DNA of 64,000 nucleotides from Veillonella dispar (GCF_900637515.1 NZ_LR134375.1:1617001-1681000), one strand, 5' to 3'; numbered from the stretch's first letter, positions 1-9,430 are shown. Numbers and translations: made by a program. Notes: generated by a model not told the origin, from the letters alone.

Positions 1-197
1 TGGTGCATTGTGTGATCTTTACATTGTTTACCAGCGTAAATCAATTCTGCATCTGGGCGTGCCCATTCAAGTAAATGAGCATCTGCTAAATAGTCATATA
101 CAATTACATCTGCTTTTTCAATGCATTCGCGACCTTTTACAGTAATAAGTTTAACATCGCCAGGGCCTGCACCGATTAGATATACCATACCTGTCAT
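1..197 (-). CDS. cobA: Uroporphyrinogen-III C-methyltransferase, N-terminal part (runs off window)
   Basis: Only the first 65 or so codons are inside the window. The N-terminus reads [20 protein letters not shown], the glycine-rich SAM-binding opening of precorrin-2-forming methyltransferases (CobA/SUMT). The enzyme methylates uroporphyrinogen III twice with SAM, sending it to sirohaem and cobalamin. The ATG at 197 overlaps the hemC TGA as ATGA, so it is translationally coupled to hemC. A second in-frame ATG at 188 is the alternative start. In many Firmicutes this protein is fused to uroporphyrinogen-III synthase (HemD); whether that is so here cannot be seen. Confidence 0.85.
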   Translation of the reverse strand, partial: MTGMVYLIGAGPGDVKLITVKGRECIEKADVIVYDYLADAHLLEWARPDAELIYAGKQCKDHTMH

Positions 198-1132
198 TTT
201 ATGATTCCTTCCTCTATGAGAGCATCCACAATATGTTTGCCACCTTCTTCATATAAGGCTTTTGCAAGGTTTTTACCAAGAATTTCAGCTTTTTTAGCAG
301 GGCCAGAAATTTCTCCTTCGTACACAGTTTTACCGTCGAGGGAGGCAATCATAGCCTTTAGTATCAATTGACCTTTATTAATAGTACCATGTACACCCAT
401 CGGCACTTGGCAACCACCATTTAACTGACGCAAGAAGCTGCGTTCCCCTTCAACGGCATAGCGTGTAGCTTCGTCGTTAATAGGAGCTAGCATTTCAAGC
501 ATTTCCGTATCGTCAGCGCGGCACTCGATAGCAAGAGCACCTTGACCAACGGCAGGAATCATTTCATCAGCTTTAAATACTTGGGTAATTTGATCATCTA
601 AGCCCAACCGTTTAAGACCAGCTTGTGCCAAGATAACACCATCTAGCTTCTCTGTTTCAATCTTGCTCAAACGAGTTTGTACATTGCCGCGGATAACCTC
701 CACCTTAAGGTCCGGTCGCACATGTAATAATTGGGCTTGACGGCGCAAGCTACTCGTACCGACGCAAGCACCTTCAGGCAATTTATCTAATGTTTTATAC
801 ACAGGGCTTACGAGCGCATCGTAAGGAACTTCACGGGCTGAAATAGCACCTAGCGTAAGACCTTCTGGCAACTCTGTAGGCATATCTTTCAAGCTATGTA
901 CGGCGATATCGATGTCGCCTTTATGCATAGCCTCTTCTAGCTCAGCGGTAAATAAACCTTTGCCACCAACTTGAGCCAGTGGTTTTTCCAAGATACGGTC
1001 ACCCTTTGTATTAAAGTGAACAAGCTCTACTGTAATGTTTGGGTACAGACGTTGTAACTCTGCACTAATATGTTCAGCCTGCCATAGGGCAAGGGCACTT
1101 TTTCGCGTGCCGATTCGAATATGGTCTCTCAT
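194..1132 (-). CDS. hemC: Porphobilinogen deaminase (hydroxymethylbilane synthase)
   Basis: Polymerises four porphobilinogen molecules to hydroxymethylbilane in cytoplasmic tetrapyrrole synthesis. The protein opens [20 protein letters not shown], the family signature, and has the substrate-binding stretch [11 protein letters not shown]. The dipyrromethane-cofactor cysteine lies in NGGCQVPMG at about residue 241 of 312. I chose ATG 1132 rather than the in-frame TTG at 1153: the ATG has AGAAGG about 8 bases upstream, and the TTG would overlap hemA. It follows hemA by 4 bases and overlaps cobA by 4, so the three genes are one operon. Confidence 0.96.
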   Translation of the reverse strand: MRDHIRIGTRKSALALWQAEHISAELQRLYPNITVELVHFNTKGDRILEKPLAQVGGKGLFTAELEEAMHKGDIDIAVHSLKDMPTELPEGLTLGAISAREVPYDALVSPVYKTLDKLPEGACVGTSSLRRQAQLLHVRPDLKVEVIRGNVQTRLSKIETEKLDGVILAQAGLKRLGLDDQITQVFKADEMIPAVGQGALAIECRADDTEMLEMLAPINDEATRYAVEGERSFLRQLNGGCQVPMGVHGTINKGQLILKAMIASLDGKTVYEGEISGPAKKAEILGKNLAKALYEEGGKHIVDALIEEGIIK

Positions 1133-1136
1133 GGCA

Positions 1137-2408
1137 TTAGCCTTCTTTCTCAAGATTAAACATATCTTTGAATAAATCCCAGTACAAACCTTCTTCCTCT
1201 GTACCGGCGATTTCGTTAAAGTGAATCATCGGTTCACGCAACATTTTGCGAATGATCATGCGACTCATAGAGTCCATAATACGGCGCTCTTTATCTGAAA
1301 TGTCAGGTAATTTCGCCAATGCACGATGTAACTCACGACGGCGAATGCGCTCTGCTTTTTCCGTGAGCAATGCCATCATAGGGCGCACCGTTAGATAGCT
1401 CAATTTATCTAATAATTCTTCAATGGCATCGTGAATGATAGGCTCTGCACGACGAGCTTCTTCTTCGCGTTGTGCCTTATTTTCTTCTACTACGCTTTCA
1501 AGGGAATCAATATTGAATAAATAAATACCATCCATATCTGCCACAGTAGGGTCGATATCACGAGGTACTGCAATATCAATCATAACGATAGGCTCACCCT
1601 TGCGAAGAGATGCAATTTTCTTTGCTTCTCGTTCCGTAATAATATAATGTGGCGCCCCTGTAGATGTGATGAGGATGTCCGCATCTTTAGCGTAATCTAC
1701 AAAGTTATCGAGCTTAACAGCCTTACCATTAAAACGCTCAGCCAATACCTCTGCCTTAGCAAAGGTTCTATTAGATACGAAAATCGTTTTTACACCCTTT
1801 GCTTGTAAGTGCGTTGCGGTCAACTCACTCATGGTACCGGCCCCTAAGATGAGTACCGTCGCTTCAGATAAAGGTTTATCTAAGCTGTCCTCAGCTAGGT
1901 TAACAGCGGTGTAACTAACGGATACAGGCGTATTCGCGATGCCAGTATTGGTACGTACTTTTTTACCAACACTAATGGCTCGTTGGAATAAAATATTAAA
2001 AATCGTACCTGTACAGCCTGCACTATAGGCTTGGATATAAGCCCCTTTTAATTGGCTCAAGATTTGTCCTTCCCCCAACACAAGGGAATCGAGGCTTGCA
2101 GACACACGGAATAGATGTTCAATGCAATCTCGTTCTTCATAGAAGAAGAATGCATCTTCATCGATGTGATCGGCACCTTTTAAATCCTTTAATACTGCCA
2201 GCATATATTCTTTAGGGAACTCTACACCTTCTAAGGCCGCGTAAATTTCGGTTCTATTACAGGTAGACAAAATAACGCATTCTGCTACACAGTCAAATTC
2301 ATAGAGGCGGTTCAGTGCTGAGGCGACCTCGTCCTTATCAAACGAGAAACGTTCACGCACCTCTACAGCGGCACTTCTATGATTTAGACCTAATACCACT
2401 AATTTCAT
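1137..2408 (-). CDS. hemA: Glutamyl-tRNA reductase
   Basis: NADPH-dependent reduction of glutamyl-tRNA(Glu) to glutamate-1-semialdehyde, the first committed step of the C5 route to tetrapyrroles. The start MKLVVLGLNHRSA is typical. The nucleophilic cysteine is C50 in STCNRTEIY, and the NADPH fold shows as ILGAGTMSELTATHL. The C-terminal dimerisation helix (EKAERIRRRELHRAL) is present. About 423 residues, normal for the family. ATG 2408 is preferred over TTG 2414. The gene starts inside the 3' end of the upstream precorrin-2 dehydrogenase gene (32-base overlap), implying coupled translation. Confidence 0.96.
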   Translation of the reverse strand: MKLVVLGLNHRSAAVEVRERFSFDKDEVASALNRLYEFDCVAECVILSTCNRTEIYAALEGVEFPKEYMLAVLKDLKGADHIDEDAFFFYEERDCIEHLFRVSASLDSLVLGEGQILSQLKGAYIQAYSAGCTGTIFNILFQRAISVGKKVRTNTGIANTPVSVSYTAVNLAEDSLDKPLSEATVLILGAGTMSELTATHLQAKGVKTIFVSNRTFAKAEVLAERFNGKAVKLDNFVDYAKDADILITSTGAPHYIITEREAKKIASLRKGEPIVMIDIAVPRDIDPTVADMDGIYLFNIDSLESVVEENKAQREEEARRAEPIIHDAIEELLDKLSYLTVRPMMALLTEKAERIRRRELHRALAKLPDISDKERRIMDSMSRMIIRKMLREPMIHFNEIAGTEEEGLYWDLFKDMFNLEKEG

Positions 2409-3024
2409 GGTCAAGTTTCTCCTCTATAGTCATCCACTCTCCCTTGAGAATGGCTTCAAATGTTTCTACGGTCAGATGGTCTCGCCAAAATTTCTGTCGA
2501 GCCTCTGGAGTAGGAAGTAGTAACTTTACTTCTTCTCTAAATATTTTAAGTCTAGGCATAGCCTTTTGCAACTGACCATAACGATTCATCATATCTTGCT
2601 TTACGAGGCGATTGATACGAGGTCCTACGTTATTAGCGCTAATAGCGATATGAAGATCGCCTAGTTCAAGGGATGAAGGTACAGTAAATCTGCATGCACT
2701 AGGGGCGTCACTGCGATTAGTCCAAACGCGGTGTTTTTTCCCCATATCATATAACGTATCGTTTAATTCGCTATTATCTGTACAGATAAAGAACAAACTG
2801 CTCGTTATAATGTGGTGTTCATCATCCATTGTGAAAGCACGGTCGTACCACGTGATACGATTATCCTTTGCCCATTGGCAAATCCTATCTGTTACAGTGG
2901 GAGCAATCACCACAATGTTGCATGGCTCATCAATAAAGAGCTGCATTCGTCGCTCTGCGACCTTCCCGCCGCCAACGAATAGGATTGTATCTTCAGTTGT
3001 AGGTTGAAATGTTATGGATACCAT
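2377..3024 (-). CDS. Precorrin-2 dehydrogenase / sirohydrochlorin ferrochelatase-like (Met8/SirC/CysG N-terminal family)
   Basis: Expected to oxidise precorrin-2 to sirohydrochlorin with NAD+, and perhaps to insert iron. The nucleotide-binding loop is LFVGGGKVAERR (about residues 15-26). The segment TNRSDAPSACRFTVPSS matches the family region carrying the catalytic aspartate (usually N..DDP...F..P). The helical C-terminal half follows. It is the first gene of hemA-hemC-cobA, which matches its role at the sirohaem/cobalamin branch. 215 residues, the single-domain form without a methyltransferase. Dehydrogenase-only and bifunctional activity cannot be told apart from sequence by eye. Confidence 0.85.
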   Translation of the reverse strand: MVSITFQPTTEDTILFVGGGKVAERRMQLFIDEPCNIVVIAPTVTDRICQWAKDNRITWYDRAFTMDDEHHIITSSLFFICTDNSELNDTLYDMGKKHRVWTNRSDAPSACRFTVPSSLELGDLHIAISANNVGPRINRLVKQDMMNRYGQLQKAMPRLKIFREEVKLLLPTPEARQKFWRDHLTVETFEAILKGEWMTIEEKLDHEISGIRSKS

Positions 3025-3042
3025 GGCTGTCCTACTATATAC

Positions 3043-3074
3043 AAAAAAATCGGCTTGATGGTCAAGCCGATTTT
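3043..3074 (-). terminator. Intrinsic terminator after ylmH
   Basis: AATCGGCTTGA/TCAAGCCGATT inverted repeat with a 3-base loop. On the minus strand it is followed by seven T. It separates the ylmH-proC-sepF unit from the sirC-hemA-hemC-cobA unit. Confidence 0.85.
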
Positions 3075-3081
3075 CAATTGC

Positions 3082-3867
3082 CTACATGAATCGTTTCAGA
3101 TATACGCCGATACGCCCCTTACGAGATGTACCTGTAATGGCTTCTACCTTCATTCGGCCACGACCACGCATAGAGATTACATCCCCTTCTTTAACTTCTT
3201 GGGATGCACCCTTAGCTGGTTGCCAGTTTACTTGCAATAATCCTGCATTTATAGCGCTTACCAATTTAGTACGAGACACGCTAAAACCAGAACTTGCCAC
3301 CGCATCTAAGCGCAAAGAAGCAACTGTAGTGCGGACTTCTTTAATTTTTTCTTCTTTTGGTGCAATATCTGATAGGTCAATAGCCTCTACAGATACAGAA
3401 ACCATAGCAATTTTTGTGAAGTTTTGAATCACAAAGTCTGCTACGCTTTCATCTACCAAAATTTGAGCGCCCCCTTGTTGAACGATAACGTCCCCAAATT
3501 TGGAGCGATCAATGCCAAGACCCATCAGGGAGCCAAGCACATCGCGGTGGGTAAGCAATCGGAACCGTGGGTCCCAATTTACCTTAAGGGCGCGAATCCC
3601 CATATCCACAGTACCGTTAAAGTCGCTATCTACAAAGGCGATGCGGATACGTTCCGCCCCTTCATAGCCACCGTCTGTCTTAACGATAAGCTGTGGGTAG
3701 TTAGCCTTGATTGCGTCTGCAATGACAAGACCTGCAGGGCTCGTAAAGTCCGCCACGCGGTATGGGCGACCTTTTACAACCTGCTCAGCCAAGTCTAGCA
3801 TGCGGCGAGCTTCCTCACCACTGCCACTGGCTTCAAAATATCGTATTAATTTACTAGTATCTGCCAA
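3082..3867 (-). CDS. ylmH: YlmH-type S4-domain RNA-binding protein
   Basis: 261-residue cytoplasmic protein of the YlmH family found next to sepF in Firmicutes. The C-terminal third carries an S4 RNA-binding fold (LRLDAVASSGFSVSRTKLVS through KEGDVISMRGRGRMKV, roughly residues 180-245). The N-terminal part contains the conserved GSLMGLGIDRSKFGDV segment. In Bacillus, YlmH binds ribosomes and has been linked to rescue of stalled nascent chains. It begins 3 bases after the proC stop and ends at a terminator. The specific function here is family inference. Confidence 0.88.
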   Translation of the reverse strand: MADTSKLIRYFEASGSGEEARRMLDLAEQVVKGRPYRVADFTSPAGLVIADAIKANYPQLIVKTDGGYEGAERIRIAFVDSDFNGTVDMGIRALKVNWDPRFRLLTHRDVLGSLMGLGIDRSKFGDVIVQQGGAQILVDESVADFVIQNFTKIAMVSVSVEAIDLSDIAPKEEKIKEVRTTVASLRLDAVASSGFSVSRTKLVSAINAGLLQVNWQPAKGASQEVKEGDVISMRGRGRMKVEAITGTSRKGRIGVYLKRFM

Positions 3868-3869
3868 AA

Positions 3870-4679
3870 TTATTTCCCCAATTCATTCGACCGAGCAAGA
3901 CATGCTACTACGCCGTCTTGGAGAGCACTGCGAAGTCCACCTTTTTCCATGGCACCAATACCGGCAATGGTAGTGCCACCTGGACTTGTTACTTGATCTC
4001 GTAGTACTGCTGGATGATTGCCACTTTCAAGAGCCATCTTACCAGCACCATACATCGTTTGAGCCGCTGCCTTGATTGCCAAGTGACGAGGCAATCCAAT
4101 GCGAACGCCCGCATCAGCTAACGCATCAAGAATGACGAACATATAACCAGGGCCCGCACCAGATAGTGCACCTAAGCGATCTAAATCAGCTTCGCTTACC
4201 ACCGCTACCTCGCCAACAGCCTCAAATAATGCTTGAACATCACGACCAAGGTCAGTATGTACATCATCCCCGGCAAGAGCCGTCATGCCTGCACCGATAG
4301 AAGCCGGTGTATTTGGCATAGCTCTAAACCAGTTAGCTTGCGGAATTGCTGCATCTAGAGTATCTAAGTTGATACCTGCAGCAACGGAAATCATAACAGT
4401 CCCATAAGGTACTTCTTTTAACGTCTCTAATACAGATGGTAACACTTGTGGTTTTACGGCCAACAAAATCGTATTGTACTCGTTTACATTAGGCAATGTA
4501 GTAAAACCTACTACACCGAGCTCCTCAGTTAGAGCCTTACATTGTTCTTCGCGACGCACGAGAATGTGTATATCACTTGCTTTCAACACGCCATGCTGTA
4601 ATGCACCGCGCAATAGAGCGCCACCCATTGAGCCAACGCCGATACATAAGGTTTTACCTAACATCGTTGTCACCACCAT
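3870..4679 (-). CDS. proC: Pyrroline-5-carboxylate reductase
   Basis: Final step of proline synthesis: NAD(P)H reduction of 1-pyrroline-5-carboxylate. It shows the Rossmann loop IGVGSMGGALLRG, the P5C-binding segment ALSGAGPGYMFVILDALADAG, and the signature DQVTSPGGTTIAGI near the C-terminus. 269 residues from the first ATG. A second in-frame ATG at 4664 (MLGKTLCIG) fits the family length better and has GGTGG upstream, so the true start may be five codons later. Set between sepF and ylmH, where many Firmicutes have ylmG instead. Confidence 0.95.
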   Translation of the reverse strand: MVVTTMLGKTLCIGVGSMGGALLRGALQHGVLKASDIHILVRREEQCKALTEELGVVGFTTLPNVNEYNTILLAVKPQVLPSVLETLKEVPYGTVMISVAAGINLDTLDAAIPQANWFRAMPNTPASIGAGMTALAGDDVHTDLGRDVQALFEAVGEVAVVSEADLDRLGALSGAGPGYMFVILDALADAGVRIGLPRHLAIKAAAQTMYGAGKMALESGNHPAVLRDQVTSPGGTTIAGIGAMEKGGLRSALQDGVVACLARSNELGK

Positions 4680-4690
4680 TTATAGAGAAA

Positions 4691-5188
4691 TTATTTATTG
4701 TCCCAAGCGTATTCGTTTTGCTCAGCTTTGTTACTGTCATTATCAGAATAATCAATGGAAATGTTTACAGGTACACACATGAAAATGTCTTTACCTACTT
4801 TTTCCAATTTGCCATCCAATGCAAAAGTCGCACCAGATACGAAGTCCACAATACGAGCTGCTTCATGAGGATCTGTATTTTCAAAGTTGATCAATACAGG
4901 ACGCATGTCGCGCAATTGATGTGTAATATTTTCAGAGTCTTCAAATACTTTTGGTTCAATTACAACTACTTTCATAGCTGTTGGACGTTGTGTCATCGTA
5001 GATTGGCCTCCTACCTTGCGTGGATGAAATTCAGATGCGCCGGATACTGGAGCTACTGGAGCTACTGGTGTAGGTTCCGCTTCATAGTCCTCTTCATCTT
5101 CATAGTCATAATCATCATATTCATAGTCATCATCATTTTTGCCTAAGAATAAGTTTTTTGCTTTGTCTAAATAATCTCCCAATGCCAT
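4691..5188 (-). CDS. sepF: Cell division protein SepF
   Basis: SepF polymerises under the membrane and tethers FtsZ to it during septation. The N-terminus begins MALGDYLDKAKNLFLG, an amphipathic membrane-targeting helix. It is followed by a highly acidic Asp/Glu/Tyr linker (about residues 18-40), a Pro/Val-rich stretch, and the C-terminal SepF core with VLINFENTDPHEAARIVDFVSG. 165 residues, normal. A clear AGGAGG precedes the ATG. Neighbours proC, ylmH and yggS match the division-cluster context. Confidence 0.94.
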   Translation of the reverse strand: MALGDYLDKAKNLFLGKNDDDYEYDDYDYEDEEDYEAEPTPVAPVAPVSGASEFHPRKVGGQSTMTQRPTAMKVVVIEPKVFEDSENITHQLRDMRPVLINFENTDPHEAARIVDFVSGATFALDGKLEKVGKDIFMCVPVNISIDYSDNDSNKAEQNEYAWDNK

Positions 5189-5239
5189 TTGGATTTCCTC
5201 CTAATACTTAACGCTATCGATTATCAGGCAACCCGAGCC

Positions 5240-5926
5240 TTAATCATATACACGTCCCCCAAAAATTGCTGTGCCTACACGAACGATGTTAGCCCCTTCT
5301 TCCAAAGCGACTTCAAAGTCGTGAGTCATCCCCATAGATAAATATTGAATCTGTCCTTCTTCAAAATAGCCCTTCATATCCTCATACAAAGCGTTTGCTA
5401 CGCGGAAGATTGGACGTGCTTCCTCTGGATCGTCGAAAAATGGCGCCATACACATCAAGCCCCGTACACGTACATGAGGTAATGTCTTTGCATAATCTCG
5501 AATCTCTGGAAACTCCTCTACGGACATGCCCGTTTTGGATGCCTCTCGAGCTACATTGACTTGCAACAATACGTCTTGCACCTTGTCGTGCTTTGTAGCG
5601 ACCTTTTCGATTTCATCTAATAATTTACGGCTGTCTACAGAATGAATTAAATCAAACATAGGCACCGCTTGTCGCACCTTGTTGACCTGTAAATGACCAA
5701 TCAAGTGCCATGTTAATGCTGGACCTTTATAGGTGAGCTGTTTTTCTTTAGCCTCTTGTACTCGATTTTCCCCCACATGAGTAACACCGAGACGTGCGAC
5801 CTCTTCCACCGCTGATACAGGGTGGTTCTTAGTAACAGCTACTAATAATGCTGTATCTACGCGACCAACGCTCGCCATAGCATCTGCCATGCGCTGCTGT
5901 ATTGCGTGTAGGGATTCTTCAATCAT
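5240..5926 (-). CDS. yggS: YggS/YlmE family PLP-binding homeostasis protein
   Basis: PLP-binding, single-barrel protein without known catalysis, involved in vitamin B6 and amino-acid homeostasis. The PLP lysine lies in LLVAVTKNHP. HLIGHLQVNKV and the C-terminal SMGMTHDFEVALEEGANIVR and VGTAIFGGR segments are diagnostic. I chose ATG 5926 (MIEESLHAIQQ) because GAAGGGGA lies just upstream; the longer frame to 5959 has no Met support. 228 residues. It heads the ylmE-sepF-ylmH style cluster. Confidence 0.93.
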   Translation of the reverse strand: MIEESLHAIQQRMADAMASVGRVDTALLVAVTKNHPVSAVEEVARLGVTHVGENRVQEAKEKQLTYKGPALTWHLIGHLQVNKVRQAVPMFDLIHSVDSRKLLDEIEKVATKHDKVQDVLLQVNVAREASKTGMSVEEFPEIRDYAKTLPHVRVRGLMCMAPFFDDPEEARPIFRVANALYEDMKGYFEEGQIQYLSMGMTHDFEVALEEGANIVRVGTAIFGGRVYD

Positions 5927-6056
5927 GTGATTCCCCTTCAATCTATATTTAAAAACCATAAAATATATTTGTATAGACTATTCTATTATATAGTATTTAT
6001 TATTGATTGTACATCATTTAGGGCTTATAAAGCCTATAAATCTATGTATGTATATA

Positions 6057-6911
6057 CTACCGTTCTTGTAGCATACCAAATAAAGCCATGCGACCTGTTT
6101 TACCAGATTCCCGGCGGTAGGAATAACAATCTACTTCGGTTACACTATCGGTACCACCGATAGCGATATGTTCTTTAGGTACACCATTAACCATAAGCCC
6201 TTCAGCAATAAAGTTCCATAAGTTAATATAAGCTTTATCTGATTTATCACCTGGATAGTTTACTACATCAGCAACGCTACGCTCTGTCATACCACGCCAA
6301 GCTAACTCAAAACGTTTGCCTAGCTCTATATCAACTTCAAAGGACTCCGGTCCAATACTAGGTCCAAGATATACATAACAATCTTTGAACTCAGTACCGT
6401 AAGTTTCTTTCATTGCCTCAATAGTAAGGACTGGTAAATGCCCTATCGCTCCGCGCCACCCTGCATGTACCGTAGCGATAGCGTGATGCTTAGCATCATA
6501 AATACCTACAGCTACACAATCAGCAATAAATAAAAATAGTGGTACATTCGGTAATTTTGTAAATACAGCATCACAATCGGCTATAGCTGTATCCTCTCCA
6601 AAGGCACCTGCCCCTATGAGGCCTTCTGTGATTTCCACAGCCTTTAAACCATGTACTTGATTACCACAAGAGATTCGCTCTGGTTCAACACCTAAATATT
6701 CAGCAACAATAGCACGGTTTTCACGAACATGCTGCGGCTTATCCCCTACGTGAAAGGCTAAATTTAGTGATTCATAGGGCTCTTGAGATACACCACCATG
6801 ACGGTACGTATCACCTATTGTAATAGGAAAATGGTCTGCCCAATTAGGAGTTTCATAAGACCAAGTACCATGAGGTCCTTTAACATCTATACGTTTTACA
6901 GATTGATTCAT
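6057..6911 (-). CDS. pgeF: PgeF/YfiH family protein (multi-copper polyphenol-oxidase-like, purine nucleoside active)
   Basis: DUF152/laccase-domain protein. Family members act as purine nucleoside phosphorylase/adenosine deaminase and as an editing factor for peptidoglycan precursors. Metal-ligand motifs are visible: CGNQVHG, a cysteine in FIADCVAVGIYD, and HAGWRGAIGHL. A Tyr-rich C-terminus (DCYSYRRESGKTGRMALFG) closes the fold. 284 residues. Its ATG follows GGAGG by 5 bases and it begins 10 bases after the radical SAM gene. It sits beside sepF/yggS, as in other Firmicutes. Confidence 0.9.
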   Translation of the reverse strand: MNQSVKRIDVKGPHGTWSYETPNWADHFPITIGDTYRHGGVSQEPYESLNLAFHVGDKPQHVRENRAIVAEYLGVEPERISCGNQVHGLKAVEITEGLIGAGAFGEDTAIADCDAVFTKLPNVPLFLFIADCVAVGIYDAKHHAIATVHAGWRGAIGHLPVLTIEAMKETYGTEFKDCYVYLGPSIGPESFEVDIELGKRFELAWRGMTERSVADVVNYPGDKSDKAYINLWNFIAEGLMVNGVPKEHIAIGGTDSVTEVDCYSYRRESGKTGRMALFGMLQER

Positions 6912-6920
6912 GAGTGCCTC

Positions 6921-8648
6921 CTATTTACAAACACCACAGCGCTTACAGCCTTGTACACATGGCGGTGTATACGCTTCATCCACAGAACGTTTCCATTCCA
7001 TTTCAAGATATCCATCGTCCATCCCCATGTCGAGGTGACTCCATGGTAAAAATTCATCAAAGCTGCGTTCACGATAGTTCATCTCGTCCATGTCGAGGCC
7101 GGCAGCCTTCATTTCAGACTTAAAGGACTTACTGCCACGATCTGCTGCACATGCCGCAAGAACAGCACCAAGACGGCGATCACCACGAGCTAGTACGCCT
7201 TGGATATACGCCTCTTTAGGTGATTCAACGAGCACCTCTATACGACGGTTCTTTTGCAATGCTTTTTTAATATATTGAAGTTTTTTCTCCACCGTTTTTT
7301 GATGATCCATAGCCATCCATTGGAATGGTGTAAAAGGCTTTGGAATAAATGGATTGATACTGAGCGTTAAACGACCTTTACAGCCTACCTCTGCCATATG
7401 GGCTTGCGTCCGTTCTGCAAGTCCTACAATTGCTTCAATATCTTCGTCAGTTTCCGTTGGCAACCCAATCATAATGTAGAGTCGCATATGTTGGATACCA
7501 GACTTAGCGGATAAAGTGGCAGCATTTTGTAAATGCTCTTCGCTAATACCCTTATTAATTACGCGCCGCAATCGTTCACTGCCCGTTTCTGGCGCAATAG
7601 TAATCGTCTTTTGCCCACTATCTGCCAAGCCATCTACAACAGCTTGTGTCAAAGAATCTGCACGCAAGGATGCACAGGAATAGCGCATATCCTTAGACCG
7701 AATATAGTTAACCAGTTCATCTACCTCAGGATAGTCCGAAATGGCTGCTCCCATGAGACCAACCTTTTTGCCAAGCTTTTCTGCCCGGTCTACGCCTTCT
7801 TTCAAAATTTCTAAAGGCCGTACACGAGGTACGCGGAAGCAATACCCAGCCATGCAGAATCGACAGTGGCGACCACAGCCACGGGCTACCTCAATGATAT
7901 ACATGGCGCCAAACTCTGTATAGTTTGTAGCTACTACGGTTTCACCACCGCTGGTAAGCATTTCAAAGTGACGTTTTATGGTCTTAGGAACGCCATCTGC
8001 TATATCATAGCCTTTAAACGCACCATCTTCGCTATAAATCGGCACATATAGAGATGGTACATACACGCCAGTTACATCTGCCAATTGGCGTAAAATAGTA
8101 TGACGATCTAACCCTTCCATCTGTCCATCTCGAATCACATCTAATACGCGGCTGACGATGCCCTCCCCTTCACCGATAATAAAAGCATCGATAAAGTCGG
8201 CAAACGGTTCTGGATTGAAGGTTGCACAAGGGCCGCCAGCAATGACGATAGGATCGAACTCTGTGCGGTCTTTAGCCATAATAGGTACACGACCATGGCG
8301 CAACATAAGTGGAATATGGAAATAATCCATTTCAAAGGTTACATCAAAAGCCACCACATCAAATTGATGCATAGGCCGCTGTGTTTCAACACTCATCAAC
8401 GGTGTCTTAGTCTTATCGTATGCTTCTAATTCTTTCTTCTCAGGCAAGAAAATGCGTTCACATACGCTATCATTGCGTAAGTTGATTTCCTCATAAATAA
8501 TGTGCAGACCAAGATTACTCATGCCTACAAAATATGTATTAGGATAGACGATTGCTACCTTTTGCCCTGCATGAGGGTTTACAGTAACCCGACTATCTTC
8601 GTCTTTATATAATTCTTGTAATCGATCAATTAAATCTTTACGATTCAC
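6921..8648 (-). CDS. B12-binding-domain type radical SAM protein (TIGR03960-like)
   Basis: 575-residue radical SAM enzyme. The N-terminal 200 residues resemble a cobalamin-binding-like domain (VGMSNLGLHIIYEEIN, VIAGGPCATFNPEPFADFIDA). The 4Fe-4S cluster motif is ARGCGRHCRFCMAGY near residue 260, followed by the SAM barrel (IAPETGSERLRRVINKG, SINPFIPKPFTPFQW). The C-terminus ends in a Cys-rich knuckle CVQGCKRCGVCK that could hold a second cluster. The start is a GTG with AAAGGG upstream. The substrate is unknown. In many anaerobes this family precedes a DUF2344 protein, which is not next to it here. Confidence 0.85.
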   Translation of the reverse strand: MNRKDLIDRLQELYKDEDSRVTVNPHAGQKVAIVYPNTYFVGMSNLGLHIIYEEINLRNDSVCERIFLPEKKELEAYDKTKTPLMSVETQRPMHQFDVVAFDVTFEMDYFHIPLMLRHGRVPIMAKDRTEFDPIVIAGGPCATFNPEPFADFIDAFIIGEGEGIVSRVLDVIRDGQMEGLDRHTILRQLADVTGVYVPSLYVPIYSEDGAFKGYDIADGVPKTIKRHFEMLTSGGETVVATNYTEFGAMYIIEVARGCGRHCRFCMAGYCFRVPRVRPLEILKEGVDRAEKLGKKVGLMGAAISDYPEVDELVNYIRSKDMRYSCASLRADSLTQAVVDGLADSGQKTITIAPETGSERLRRVINKGISEEHLQNAATLSAKSGIQHMRLYIMIGLPTETDEDIEAIVGLAERTQAHMAEVGCKGRLTLSINPFIPKPFTPFQWMAMDHQKTVEKKLQYIKKALQKNRRIEVLVESPKEAYIQGVLARGDRRLGAVLAACAADRGSKSFKSEMKAAGLDMDEMNYRERSFDEFLPWSHLDMGMDDGYLEMEWKRSVDEAYTPPCVQGCKRCGVCK

Positions 8649-8664
8649 TAGTTCCCTTTCTATA

Positions 8665-8690
8665 TAAGCCCACTATGAATAGTGGGCTTA
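8665..8690. repeat. Inverted repeat between DUF421 gene and radical SAM gene
   Basis: Perfect TAAGCCCACTA/TAGTGGGCTTA arms with a 4-base loop. It lies directly downstream of the DUF421 stop and just upstream of the ribosome binding site of the radical SAM gene. Neither side has a proper T-tract, so it may be a weak terminator or an RNA-stabilising hairpin. Confidence 0.6.
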
Positions 8691-8710
8691 AAAATACTAC
8701 ATATTAGATT

Positions 8711-9430
8711 TTAAAATTTAGATTTCAATGTATTTTTAGTAGAAATAGTTTTAGTCTTTAAAGCACTTACAATTTGAGGACGATGTTTTCTTTCATACGG
8801 ATAGATGACTACCTCACCATCTTTGTATTCAGCAATATATACATCTTTTATTTTATACCCTTGCTTTTCAACCTCTTTTTCAAGCCACTCTTCTTCTTTT
8901 TCAATTACAGCTAATGTAAAATGATTAATCTGACCATCATCAATAAGGTCAAATTTAATATTTTCATCACCAAATTGAACAACGCTTAACTGACCATTTT
9001 GTTCTAGTACAGCACGTTTTACATCGGTTACATACTGAACACCAGCAGTACGCAATTTCAATTTAAGCTCTGCAGCTTGAATACCATAGCGCATACACTC
9101 TTCAGTTAACACGTGACCTTTTTCAATTACAATAACTGGGTGACCATCAAGAATGGTTTTGAAGAAACTAAGATTGCCTTTTAAGAACTTAAGAGTCATT
9201 ACAAGAATAGTCCATAAAATGAGGACTAACATAAATTGTAAAATACCAATTTGATCATTATAAATGATGGCACCAATAATACCACCAAGTACATAGTTTT
9301 GCAATTGGTCAAGTGCAGAGGTTGGAGCTAAGTTCCCTTTCCCCATTAAGTTAATTTGTAAAATAATCGCCAAGAGACCAATGGCGAGTTTGGCAAAGAC
9401 CATCCCATAGACGGCCATAGCTTCTGTCAT
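8711..9430 (-). CDS. YetF/DUF421 family membrane protein
   Basis: 239 residues. Two to three N-terminal membrane segments (FAKLAIGLLAIILQI, YVLGGIIGAIIYN, LVLILWTILVMTL) precede a soluble C-terminal DUF421 region containing HPVIVIEKGHVLTEECMRYGI. The biochemical function is not established. The gene starts 12 bases after a DUF3290 gene, a pairing repeatedly seen in Firmicutes, so the two probably form a membrane complex. AGGAGG precedes the ATG. Confidence 0.85.
   Translation of the reverse strand: MTEAMAVYGMVFAKLAIGLLAIILQINLMGKGNLAPTSALDQLQNYVLGGIIGAIIYNDQIGILQFMLVLILWTILVMTLKFLKGNLSFFKTILDGHPVIVIEKGHVLTEECMRYGIQAAELKLKLRTAGVQYVTDVKRAVLEQNGQLSVVQFGDENIKFDLIDDGQINHFTLAVIEKEEEWLEKEVEKQGYKIKDVYIAEYKDGEVVIYPYERKHRPQIVSALKTKTISTKNTLKSKF

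Noticed and set aside
3036-3065. A TTGACC...TATATA promoter-like pair overlapping the ylmH terminator, just before the sirC-like gene
   Set aside because: The spacer is 18 bases and transcription would begin about 5 bases before the start codon, leaving no ribosome binding site. The match is mostly made by the terminator's own hairpin.
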